A stretch of DNA of 38,936 nt, from contig MABF01000243.1 in assembly GCA_002163025.1 (NCBI GenBank), positions 1 to 38,936 on the forward strand. Reading direction: 5' to 3'. The stretch comes from 'Osedax' symbiont bacterium Rs2_46_30_T18. Lineage in GTDB: Bacteria; Pseudomonadota; Gammaproteobacteria; Pseudomonadales; Balneatricaceae. The position numbers were made by a program, and so were the translations under genes. Under the pieces are notes generated by a model, which was not told the DNA's origin, did not search any database, and worked only from the letters and a program-made list of their open reading frames with translations. Positions 7,290 through 14,835 of the stretch are shown here, piece after piece; the first letter of the stretch is position 1; the number at the start of each line of letters is the position of its first letter.

Positions 7290-9413
7290 CTAATTGTTGT
7301 TGAAGTCGTAATCCATCTCCTCAGTGGGGACCTGGAAGTAGTAGCCCTGTATCATACATACCCCCGATTTCCATAACAGACTCATGATTTTTGGGTCTTC
7401 TACATGCGGTACTATGGTTATTTTGTCGCGGTTTTTCAAATCGGACAACAGCTTCTCAAAGGCGGGGTCGATAACCTCTTGATCGGAAAACTCGCGGATG
7501 TAGCTACCATCAAATTTAATGTAGTGCGGATCAATGGCTTTCAAAATATTTTGTGAATCATTGGTGCTGCCGTAGTGTTTCAAGCATATCAGACAATTGA
7601 GCTTTCGCAGACCGGCGACAAAATGGCTCGCTTGGACGAGTTTGTTAGCACACTCAGTCTCGCTTAACTGGATGATTAAGTGATCGGCATCAATTCTACT
7701 TTGTCGCAACAAGTCGGCCACCCATATCAGCAGTTCTTGCCTCTCCCAGACAGTGTCAGTAACACTGATAAATAACTTTAGCTTTTGGTTTTTGGCCAGT
7801 TGCTGAAATTGACTGATGCTTTCAGACAGTACCCACCTATCCATGTGTTCGTTTAAATCGGCGTGGCCAATACTCGGCAGAAATCTCGCAGGCACTATGT
7901 TCTCATCATCCGCCCCTATCATGCGCAATAGTACCTCGTAGTGATGTTGCTCACTGTTGAACACCAAGGGGACCAGAGGCTGGAACAGCAGGCGCAATTT
8001 TTGCTGGGTGATAGCCTCGCGCGCCTGTTCAATCGACTGTAGCTCGCGTCTGTTAAAGCCATTGATTGCATGGCTGTATAAAATAACTGGCGGCTGCTCC
8101 TGAGGTAGTTGCCGTGCTTCTTCAATGGCTTTTTTCCCCCGTACAATCACACCCTGGGTTCCGGGACTGGTATCGGATAAAGTAACGATACCGATAGAGC
8201 ATTCCAGGTAGATGGTTTGTCCTGCAACTTTAGTCGGCTGATGGCTAATTCGATGATGGAGGCTGTTGGCGATTTTTTGAGTTTTTTCGCTATTGGGGTC
8301 GAGGAAGATAACGGCAAAGAGATGGTCTGATATTCTCGCTTTGAGGTGAGCTTTACTGAAATCTTGATTTAATAGTTCAGCGGTGTCTCTGACCATGGAA
8401 TGGCTTGCTTCATTTCCATACTGGCTGCGGATGCTGTTAAAGTTGTGGATATCAATCAACAGCAAGTGGCTGTCATTACCGCCGCGTTGAGCCAGACGTA
8501 AAATACTTTCCAGGCTATCGGTAAAGTATTGCAAGTTGAACAGTCCGGTAATAGCGTCAATGTCGGTGAATTTACTCCCAAGTGATGATAGCTTAGAGCT
8601 GTCTATGAGAATTTCAATGCACTCTTGGTTGTTAAATTGTATCAGCTGTAGCTCTAAGTGAGCGGTAAAGTTGCTGTTATCAGAGCGCTGAGCAAGCAAT
8701 TGATAAGCCTGTTTTCCCTGGCCGCTGTCCATGAAAGTTGCAAACAACTTGCTCATGCCCTTGCGCTCTTGGTCGGCGACCAATACTTGCATTGATTTGT
8801 TTAGCAGTAATTCGGCAACTTGAAAGCCAAATAGATCACAGAATGCCTGATTGGCATAGACGATTTTTTGGTTTCGGACAAAGCTGATAGCCAGCGCGGA
8901 GTTATCCATTAAGTGCCGGCAGCGCTTTTGGCTTTCAGAAAGTTGCAACTGTAATTGCCGGGATCTCCTGCGGCTTGTTAAATGGCTGTATTCACGTCGA
9001 ATATGCAAAAGCATAAGATCGTATTGGCCTGCTACCAAAACTGCTTGCATGTTGTTTCTGAGCCCATCTGCTATATCTTCTTCAGAAGGGTGTTCAATAA
9101 GTTGTAAAATCGGTATATCTTTCTCTAAAAGTGTTAGCTCCTTACTCAATGCAAAGGGATCAAAGCTGCCGTGTTGAGATTTACAGAGGACTAGGTCCCA
9201 GCTGCGCTCACTCAGGGCGCTAACTACTTCTGATACGCTGCTAACAGACTTTCCTCTGGGGGCGAGTTGATGGAGTCGCAAATAGGAAATGATAGCGCTA
9301 GATTCATCACTGCTAAACTCGACAAATAATATATAGATATTTTTATGCTGTGATTCAGTGGTAGGTCGTTCCCGGGGGTCATCGCCGCGGTGGCTTAATA
9401 ACAGGTCGTTCAT
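7290..9413 (-). CDS. fimX: FimX-like c-di-GMP receptor: degenerate REC-PAS-GGDEF-EAL
   Basis: The 707-residue product has four domains: a receiver-like domain (about 25-140), PAS (165-275), GGDEF (285-445) and EAL (455-700). All signalling motifs are altered. The receiver lacks the phospho-acceptor Asp (DLVLCKS). GGDEF reads SDHLF near 362-366. EAL reads EVL in YEVLLR near 492-497, and the downstream DDFG-type metal site reads KHYG. This domain order, length and motif loss match FimX of Pseudomonas and Xanthomonas, which binds c-di-GMP through its EAL domain and promotes type IV pilus assembly and twitching at the cell pole. Catalysis of c-di-GMP synthesis or breakdown is unlikely. AAGGAG precedes the ATG. 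No pilus genes adjoin it, so orthology rests on architecture alone. Confidence 0.72.
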   Translation of the reverse strand: MNDLLLSHRGDDPRERPTTESQHKNIYILFVEFSSDESSAIISYLRLHQLAPRGKSVSSVSEVVSALSERSWDLVLCKSQHGSFDPFALSKELTLLEKDIPILQLIEHPSEEDIADGLRNNMQAVLVAGQYDLMLLHIRREYSHLTSRRRSRQLQLQLSESQKRCRHLMDNSALAISFVRNQKIVYANQAFCDLFGFQVAELLLNKSMQVLVADQERKGMSKLFATFMDSGQGKQAYQLLAQRSDNSNFTAHLELQLIQFNNQECIEILIDSSKLSSLGSKFTDIDAITGLFNLQYFTDSLESILRLAQRGGNDSHLLLIDIHNFNSIRSQYGNEASHSMVRDTAELLNQDFSKAHLKARISDHLFAVIFLDPNSEKTQKIANSLHHRISHQPTKVAGQTIYLECSIGIVTLSDTSPGTQGVIVRGKKAIEEARQLPQEQPPVILYSHAINGFNRRELQSIEQAREAITQQKLRLLFQPLVPLVFNSEQHHYEVLLRMIGADDENIVPARFLPSIGHADLNEHMDRWVLSESISQFQQLAKNQKLKLFISVTDTVWERQELLIWVADLLRQSRIDADHLIIQLSETECANKLVQASHFVAGLRKLNCLICLKHYGSTNDSQNILKAIDPHYIKFDGSYIREFSDQEVIDPAFEKLLSDLKNRDKITIVPHVEDPKIMSLLWKSGVCMIQGYYFQVPTEEMDYDFNNN

Positions 9414-9537
9414 TTATTACACTCCTTGTAATATTTCGCCAATGCCCCTTATATGCCTATTTGCGATAAATTAATATAAAAAGTTACTTATGTAGGATTA
9501 ATTATAGGATTGAGTAGTGCGTATGCCAGTGAATAAT

Positions 9538-9586
9538 AGTAGAAAGTAGAAAGTAGGAAGTAGGAAGTAGGAAGTAGGAAGTAGGA
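9538..9586. repeat. Heptanucleotide tandem repeat, 7 units
   Basis: Seven head-to-tail copies of AGTAGRA fill 9538-9586: two AGTAGAA, then five AGTAGGA. The array lies between the tRNA cluster and the fimX start and is not in a convincing gene. Such arrays change length by slippage. Confidence 0.9.
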
Positions 9587-9616
9587 ATAGAGAGTATGAT
9601 ATTAAGGCTTTTAAAT

Positions 9617-9691
9617 TGGCTGGGGTAGGAGGATTCGAACCTCCGCATGACGAGATCAAAACCCGTTGCCTTACCGCTTGGCGATACCCCA
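9617..9691 (-). tRNA. tRNA-Gln(TTG), copy 1
   Basis: This is a 75-base tRNA with encoded CCA. Acceptor stem TGGGGTA pairs with TACCCCA, the T arm has GGTTCGAATCC, and the seven-base anticodon loop TTTTGAT gives anticodon TTG. It is identical to the copy at 9851-9925 and is the last tRNA of the cluster. Confidence 0.97.
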
Positions 9692-9702
9692 GTAACAATT
9701 TA

Positions 9703-9779
9703 TGGTGGCAATAGCGGGACTCGAACCTGCGACCCTCGCATTATGAATGCGATGCTCTAACCAGCTGAGCTACATTGCC
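9703..9779 (-). tRNA. tRNA-Met(CAT), elongator type, copy 1
   Basis: This is a 77-base tRNA with encoded CCA. The anticodon loop TTCATAA gives CAT. The first acceptor pair is G-C, so it is not an initiator. It resembles E. coli metT/metU; a tRNA-Ile2 carrying lysidine is the less likely alternative. Compared with copy 2, one base in the 3' acceptor strand makes the last acceptor pair a G-T wobble. Confidence 0.9.
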
Positions 9780-9850
9780 ATTGCTCCATGACACAACACT
9801 TTAAAAAGCTTGGCTGAGATAAAATAAATCTGCAGTCAGTTAGATAAAGT

Positions 9851-9925
9851 TGGCTGGGGTAGGAGGATTCGAACCTCCGCATGACGAGATCAAAACCCGT
9901 TGCCTTACCGCTTGGCGATACCCCA
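9851..9925 (-). tRNA. tRNA-Gln(TTG), copy 2
   Basis: This has the same 75-base sequence as the copy at 9617-9691: acceptor TGGGGTA/TACCCCA, anticodon TTG, CCA encoded. It is separated from the upstream tRNA-Met by 12 bases. Confidence 0.97.
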
Positions 9926-9937
9926 GTAACAAATGAA

Positions 9938-10014
9938 TGGTGGCAATGGCGGGACTCGAACCTGCGACCCTCGCATTATGAATGCGATGCTCTAACCAGC
10001 TGAGCTACATTGCC
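9938..10014 (-). tRNA. tRNA-Met(CAT), elongator type, copy 2
   Basis: This is the first tRNA of the Met-Gln-Met-Gln cluster: 77 bases, CCA encoded, anticodon CAT, and a fully paired acceptor stem GGCAATG/CATTGCC. The promoter at 10033-10061 lies directly upstream. Confidence 0.92.
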
Positions 10015-10032
10015 TCTTCATTTGAGGCGCGA

Positions 10033-10061
10033 ATTATTCTCTGTTTTGGCTTTGGTGTCAA
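10033..10061 (-). promoter_or_regulatory. Sigma-70 promoter of the tRNA cluster
   Basis: On the minus strand a perfect -35 TTGACA (10056-10061) is separated by 17 bases from -10 AATAAT (10033-10038). The G/C-rich discriminator TCGCGCC that follows is typical of stringently controlled stable-RNA promoters. Expected start is near 10026, about 12 bases before the first tRNA. Confidence 0.85.
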
Positions 10062-10213
10062 CAGCAAAATAAGAAAATAACTGCAATAATTAGAAAAACA
10101 TTATCCCTGCTTAAATACTGATCTATTACCCGGCAGTGATTTCGAGGCAGCTTCGGTTTTGTAAATACCAACCCAACTCAATAGTGCTCATGAAACTAGC
10201 TGCCGAGAAGTTT

Positions 10214-11305
10214 TTATACGTTAAATCTGAAGTGCACTACATCTCCGTCTTTGGTTATGTAGTCCTTTCCTTCTAAACGCCACTTTCCGGCATCTTTAGC
10301 GCCTTGCTCGCCACTAAATTCGATGAAGTGCTCGTAGGAGATTACCTCTGCGCGAATAAAGCCCTTTTCAAAGTCTGTATGAATGACGCCTGCGGCTTGT
10401 GGTGCTGTTGCTCCAACTTTGACTGTCCAGGCGCGTACTTCTTTAACGCCCGCAGTGAAATACGTCTGTAAGTGTAGGAGGTCGTAACCAGCGCGTATCA
10501 CTCTGTCCAGTCCAGGTTCTTGCATGCCCAGGTCTTCCAAAAACTCATTGCGCTCTTCGTCGTCAAGTTCCGATATCTCAGCTTCCAGTTTATTGCAGAT
10601 AACAACGACTACCGCATTTTCAGCTTGCGCTATGGCCATTACGGTGTCTAAGTGCGGATTGTTTTCAAAGCCTTCTTCATCTACATTGGCAATGTACATG
10701 GTAGGTTTAACTGAAATCAGATGAAAAGTTTTCACAATTTTCAGTTCATCGGCATCTAAATCGAGGGCGCGCACTGATTTACCCTCTTCAAGGTGAGGTA
10801 GTAGCCGCTCTAGCATGGCCTGTGCGGCTAGCGCGTCTTTATCGCCTCCTTTGGCGAGCTTTTTGTTGCGTAGTAATTGTTTTTCTACTGACTCCAGGTC
10901 GGCCATTGCCAGTTCTAAATTGATAATGTCGATATCGGAAGCGGGATCGATTTTGTTGGCGACATGAATCACGTTCTCATCTTCGAAACAACGTACTACG
11001 TGGGCTATGGCATCGGTTTCGCGAATGTTGGCCAAAAATTTGTTACCCAGTCCCTCTCCTTTAGAAGCTCCGGCCACTAGACCGGCGATGTCAACAAACT
11101 CCATGGTAGTGGGAATTACTTTTTCCGGCTTGACTATATCGGCCAGATGGTCGAGTCGTTTATCGGGCATAGCGACCACGCCAGAGTTAGGTTCAATAGT
11201 GCAGAATGGGAAGTTTTCAGCACTGATGCCCGCTTTGGTAAGCGCGTTAAAGAGTGTTGATTTACCGACGTTTGGCAGGCCTACGATGCCGCATTTAAAA
11301 CCCAT
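10214..11305 (-). CDS. ychF: Ribosome-associated ATPase/GTPase YchF
   Basis: The 363-residue P-loop protein is YchF/OLA1, an Obg-related nucleotidase that binds ribosomes and prefers [12 protein letters not shown] is the P-loop, DIAGLV is the G3 motif, and CNKLEAE shows the NxxE form of G4 that accounts for the altered base specificity. The C-terminal TGS domain includes the conserved [12 protein letters not shown] segment. Length equals that of E. coli YchF (363). AAGGATC precedes the ATG. It lies downstream of pth, the usual gammaproteobacterial pairing, but 233 bases separate them and a long hairpin sits in that space, so it may have its own promoter or leader control. Confidence 0.97.
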   Translation of the reverse strand: MGFKCGIVGLPNVGKSTLFNALTKAGISAENFPFCTIEPNSGVVAMPDKRLDHLADIVKPEKVIPTTMEFVDIAGLVAGASKGEGLGNKFLANIRETDAIAHVVRCFEDENVIHVANKIDPASDIDIINLELAMADLESVEKQLLRNKKLAKGGDKDALAAQAMLERLLPHLEEGKSVRALDLDADELKIVKTFHLISVKPTMYIANVDEEGFENNPHLDTVMAIAQAENAVVVVICNKLEAEISELDDEERNEFLEDLGMQEPGLDRVIRAGYDLLHLQTYFTAGVKEVRAWTVKVGATAPQAAGVIHTDFEKGFIRAEVISYEHFIEFSGEQGAKDAGKWRLEGKDYITKDGDVVHFRFNV

Positions 11306-11330
11306 AATCTTTGATCCTTAAGTGTATCTT

Positions 11331-11370
11331 TATCTTCTCAGAGTTCCCTATACAGGGCTGGGAGAAGATA
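11331..11370. promoter_or_regulatory. Long hairpin in the ychF leader
   Basis: TATCTTCTC (11331-11339) and GAGAAGATA (11362-11370) are perfectly complementary, and CCCT/AGGG (11346-11357) extends the pairing inside. The structure lies 25 bases before the ychF start. Neither strand has a T-run after it, so it is not a standard terminator; an mRNA leader element or a protein-binding dyad is possible. Confidence 0.5.
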
Positions 11371-11538
11371 TAAAAAAGTGTCTGATATGCCTATTTTAGA
11401 ATAGTGCATTTTTGAATAGCGCCATTGTAATGCACAGCTGAAGTTTGTGGAAATATAATCTTAAATTAGCAGCTGAATTTACGGATAAGAGGGCGACGCT
11501 GCCGCTGTCTTTTGGCGAAGTACGTAGGAGTGGCGAAT

Positions 11539-12129
11539 TTAACTGGCTTTGAAACTGTGCAATTTGTTCATGGCGATATTCCAGTCACCATTGATGGCAT
11601 CAGCAGTGTTCTGCAATGCTTCATCTGTTGCCGCTTGAGTCATCTGCTGCTCACTAATGGGAGCTTTACTCAAGACAAAATTTGCAACATCCTTTGCTTG
11701 TCCCGGGTGACCAATACCGATACGCAGGCGGTAGAAGTTTTTATTGTTGCCAAGTTTGCTGATAATGTCCCGCAAGCCGTTGTGGCCACCGTGGCCACCG
11801 CTTTTCTTAAAGCGTGCAGTGCCTGGGCCTATGTCTAGCTCATCGTGGACAACTAAAATGTTTTCAGCTGGAATTTTATAGAAATTGGCCAGTGATGCGA
11901 CAGAACTACCACTTAAATTCATATAAGTAGTGGGAATTAGCAAGTGAATGCTTTTTCCGTTGAGTGTCGCCTTAGCGTAGAGTCCAAGGTACTTTTTGTC
12001 GACAGCTAAAGTGACGAGCAGCTTGCTGGCAAGCTGCTCGACGTACTCTGCACCGGCATTGTGGCGAGTTTGTGAATACTTTGTCCCGGGATTACCCAAG
12101 CCAACTATTAACTCAATATTGTCTATCAT
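11539..12129 (-). CDS. pth: Peptidyl-tRNA hydrolase
   Basis: Pth releases peptides from prematurely dropped peptidyl-tRNA in the cytosol, recycling tRNA. The 196-residue sequence starts with [10 protein letters not shown]. It carries TRHNAG with the catalytic His, TYMNLSG with the substrate-binding Asn, the DELDIGPG loop with the catalytic Asp, and [14 protein letters not shown] chose the ATG at 12129 because the family begins a few residues before LIVGLGNPG; an in-frame ATG at 12141 adds four residues and cannot be excluded, as neither has a clear ribosome binding site. It follows rplY by 34 bases, the common rplY-pth arrangement, so they are probably co-transcribed. Confidence 0.96.
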   Translation of the reverse strand: MIDNIELIVGLGNPGTKYSQTRHNAGAEYVEQLASKLLVTLAVDKKYLGLYAKATLNGKSIHLLIPTTYMNLSGSSVASLANFYKIPAENILVVHDELDIGPGTARFKKSGGHGGHNGLRDIISKLGNNKNFYRLRIGIGHPGQAKDVANFVLSKAPISEQQMTQAATDEALQNTADAINGDWNIAMNKLHSFKAS

Positions 12130-12163
12130 GCCTGTTACCATGCAGAGTTATGTGCAGCAATTA

Positions 12164-12757
12164 TTATGCTGTAGCGCCACGTGGAGAGTAAACGTAACCG
12201 ATACTTTGGTTGTGATCTTCACCGCGACGCAGTGCAGAAACTTTTACACCTGCAGGTACATTGATGTCTGACAAGTGTAATACCTGACCGATTTCAACAT
12301 TAGACAGATCAACAGTTACAGATTCCGGAAGCTTGTCTGCCATGCAGATAACTTCAACGACGTTAGCTTCAACGGCAAATTTAGCGGCTGCTTTAGCTAC
12401 AACAGACTGTTCAAAATTGATGAACGAGATAGGCACTTTAATGCTGATCTTGTTAGATTTTGTGATGCGTTGGAAGTCAGCGTGTAGCAAAAGTGGCTTT
12501 GCAGGGTGACGCTGTAAATCTTTAATGATTACTTTTTCTTCTTTACCATCGACCATTAGAGTGATGATTGAAGAGAAGAAGTTGTCATTGTTAGTCAGCT
12601 TTACAAAATCTTTGTTGATAAGAGATAGTGAAAGAGGCTTTTTGTTCTTGGCTCCACCGTAAACAACGGCAGGTACAAGACCTTCGTTACGCAGGCGGCG
12701 GCTCGCACCTTTGCCCTGATCTTCACGAATTACTGCTTCGATTGTAAAATTGCTCAT
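12164..12757 (-). CDS. rplY: 50S ribosomal protein L25, Ctc form
   Basis: This 197-residue protein is the long (TL5/Ctc) form of ribosomal protein L25, which binds 5S rRNA. The N-terminal L25 domain (about 1-92) includes GKGASRRLRNEGLVPAVVYG and LLHADFQ. The C-terminal Ctc domain (about 95-190) includes SVTVDLSNVEIGQVLHLSDI. E. coli has only the short 94-residue form; the two-domain form is usual in Pseudomonas and relatives. It stands between prs and pth, a widespread order. TAGG lies ahead of the ATG. The 103 bases separating it from prs contain no obvious terminator, so read-through from prs is likely. Confidence 0.96.
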   Translation of the reverse strand: MSNFTIEAVIREDQGKGASRRLRNEGLVPAVVYGGAKNKKPLSLSLINKDFVKLTNNDNFFSSIITLMVDGKEEKVIIKDLQRHPAKPLLLHADFQRITKSNKISIKVPISFINFEQSVVAKAAAKFAVEANVVEVICMADKLPESVTVDLSNVEIGQVLHLSDINVPAGVKVSALRRGEDHNQSIGYVYSPRGATA

Positions 12758-12860
12758 TTTATTACCTATAATATTCCAGCGAAACCGCGACCAGTAACAC
12801 TGTGGTTAAAAAATCTTCTAACATTGTTGTTAAAAGAGAGGTTATCCGTACCCGTTTCGT

Positions 12861-13802
12861 CTAGCGAAACATAGCACTGATGGATTCTGCGTTTGATACT
12901 CTGCGTAATGCCTCTGCTAACAGCGGAGCAATCGTCAACTGACGGATTTTGCTGCAGTCGGCTGCCTGTGCTGTCAGTGGGATAGTATCGGTGACTATTA
13001 ACTCATCAATTGCTGAGTTCTCAATGTTATTAACTGCCGGGCCGGATAATACCGGATGTGTGGCATAAGCGTATACTTTATCGGCGCCATGATCTTTTAG
13101 TGCCTGGGCTGCTTTGCACAATGTTCCCGCCGTGTCCGTCATATCATCGATTAATATGCAAGTGCGACCACTGACATCTCCGATAATATTCATCACTTGT
13201 GATTCATTGGCCCGCTCGCGGCGCTTATCTATTATGGCTAAATCGCAATCTAGTTGTTTGGCCACAGCTCGCGCTCTGACCACCCCGCCTACATCGGGTG
13301 AGACAACCAGCAAGTTGCTGTATTTTTGATCAACAATATCGTCGAGTAATACGGGTGATCCATAAACGTTGTCTACTGGGATGCTAAAGAACCCTTGTAT
13401 TTGGTCCGCGTGTAAATCCATGGTCATCACTCGGTCGACACCGACATTGGTAATCATGTCTGCCACGATGCGGGCGCTTATTGCAACTCGTGCTGAACGC
13501 GGTCGTCTGTCCTGGCGAGCGTAGCCGAAGTAAGGTATTACCGCGGTAATGCGTGTAGCTGATGCTCTGCGCAACGCATCTACCATGACAATTAGCTCCA
13601 TCAAATTATCATTAGTAGGAGCGCAGGTGGATTGAATGATAAAAACGTCTTTACCGCGAACATTTTCTTGAATTTCAATGCTGACTTCGCCATCACTAAA
13701 ACGTGCCACGTGGGCTTTACCCATAGGAATGTCTAAACGCTCAACAACCTTGAGCGCAAGCTCTGGATTGGAGTTACCACTAAAAACCATTAACTGGGAC
13801 AT
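12861..13802 (-). CDS. prs: Ribose-phosphate pyrophosphokinase (PRPP synthetase)
   Basis: The 313-residue class I enzyme makes PRPP from ribose 5-phosphate and ATP for nucleotide, NAD, histidine and tryptophan synthesis. Visible motifs are [20 protein letters not shown] (ATP loop), [12 protein letters not shown] with the metal-binding His, [12 protein letters not shown] (catalytic flexible loop) and [10 protein letters not shown] (PRPP loop). Length is as usual (about 315). AAAAGG precedes the ATG. A putative promoter with a G/C-rich discriminator lies at 13961-13989. In related genomes ispE and a tRNA-Gln lie directly upstream; here a 415-base gap without genes occupies that position. Confidence 0.97.
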   Translation of the reverse strand: MSQLMVFSGNSNPELALKVVERLDIPMGKAHVARFSDGEVSIEIQENVRGKDVFIIQSTCAPTNDNLMELIVMVDALRRASATRITAVIPYFGYARQDRRPRSARVAISARIVADMITNVGVDRVMTMDLHADQIQGFFSIPVDNVYGSPVLLDDIVDQKYSNLLVVSPDVGGVVRARAVAKQLDCDLAIIDKRRERANESQVMNIIGDVSGRTCILIDDMTDTAGTLCKAAQALKDHGADKVYAYATHPVLSGPAVNNIENSAIDELIVTDTIPLTAQAADCSKIRQLTIAPLLAEALRRVSNAESISAMFR

Positions 13803-14217
13803 GCAGCATACCTTTTGGGATTGTCATTATTAGCTTTGGTCGTTTTTGGATCGACAATGAATTTAATCATCAGCGGAGCATTATTGCCGAATCACTTCTG
13901 TATAAATACTCTAATAATGAAGCATTCATCGTTAACAGGGCGTCCAAAAATCGCGGCCACATTTTGATGTAAAAACAGCCAAAGGTCAAGCTGTGAAGTA
14001 ATTTAACTGTCGCTAGTGCAGTCGTTGCTTACCACCACCAAGGGGCTGCCCGGCAGTGTGGAGCTAGAGGTATGTGTTTATGTGTGATGTGCTTGCTGAA
14101 AACTTAGGATGCAAGTCGCCACTTGCCCAGGGAAGCTGGCATTTAAGCCGTTGGGGTAGCCTGAGGAATATGTTGGCCTCTGGCTCCCACTGGGGCTTAG
14201 CTTAGAGCGCCTGTTGG
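13803..14217. other. 415-base gap between prs and lolB; ispE absent
   Basis: Relatives carry ispE (and often tRNA-Gln) here. I looked on the minus strand for IspE signatures such as the PAKLNLFLH start and the GGGLGGGSS ATP loop and found none, nor any tRNA. The prs-proximal half holds the putative prs promoter. The lolB-proximal half (14090-14217) is richer in G/C, with a small hairpin GCAAGT/ACTTGC at 14111-14126, but nothing I can name. Confidence 0.6.
13961..13989 (-). promoter_or_regulatory. Putative prs promoter
   Basis: On the minus strand TTGACC (13984-13989) is followed after 17 bases by CAAAAT (13961-13966) and then a G/C-rich stretch. The -35 is good and the -10 only fair. It would give a leader of about 150 bases for prs. 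Confidence 0.4.
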
Positions 14218-14835
14218 TCAAGATTCCAGCAGAGGCTGTTGTATTTGCCATTTGTAAATCACCAGCAATAAACGTAAATCGCCTCTACTAATAACCATTT
14301 TGGCGGGCAGGTATTGATTGGCTACTTGTCGGTACTTCTCATAGGTAATGGTCCAGCCATCTTGTTCAAGGGTATATAAGCGCTGGTCCTTAAGGCTGAG
14401 TTGGCTATCGGTTAAAGGAGAGGGGATTCCCTTGATCCAATACTGAGCGTTTTCTACAGGAAGCTGCCATCCCAGACGTTTTTGCAGTAGCGAGCTGGTG
14501 TTGGTGTCTGTCAGTGGGGTCTCTTTGGGGATTAATAAAGTGGCTGATTGGGTGTCGCCATAGAGCTTGGGGCCTGCCTGTCCGAAGGGGCCGAGAAAGC
14601 TGATGTCATATTTATGCTGATTTTGCTGCCAAATCATTTTGGCCTTTTGGGTTTTCTTGTCTATTTTTATGGCGATTTGCGCATTCGCATCCCATTTTTT
14701 TAGTGAACGCATGCTATTAAAATGTTGTTGCCAATTTAGCGGCTCGAGCTGTGCTGTTGCGTTCTGATTGTGGGTAGTGCTGGCACAACCACTGATAATG
14801 ATGGCGGCAAAAAATATACTGACTATTTTTTTCAT
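14218..14835 (-). CDS. lolB: Outer-membrane lipoprotein receptor LolB
   Basis: LolB is the outer-membrane acceptor that takes lipoproteins from LolA and inserts them into the membrane. The 205-residue sequence begins with a lipoprotein signal peptide whose lipobox ends ISGC near residue 16, followed by Ala-Ser, which favours outer-membrane sorting. WQQHFNSMRSLKKWDANAQIAI starts the beta-sheet lipid-binding domain, and FLGPFGQAGPKLYGD matches the conserved GPFG region of the family. Its ATG overlaps the stop of the upstream TPR gene by four bases (ATGA), indicating translational coupling. In Pseudomonas the same TPR-lolB pair is followed by ispE, which is absent here. Length is typical. Confidence 0.93.
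   Translation of the reverse strand: MKKIVSIFFAAIIISGCASTTHNQNATAQLEPLNWQQHFNSMRSLKKWDANAQIAIKIDKKTQKAKMIWQQNQHKYDISFLGPFGQAGPKLYGDTQSATLLIPKETPLTDTNTSSLLQKRLGWQLPVENAQYWIKGIPSPLTDSQLSLKDQRLYTLEQDGWTITYEKYRQVANQYLPAKMVISRGDLRLLLVIYKWQIQQPLLES

Noticed and set aside
9498-9698. 66-codon frame on the minus strand with repeated LLPTSYF-like residues
   Set aside because: It is the translation of the heptanucleotide repeat and part of tRNA-Gln.
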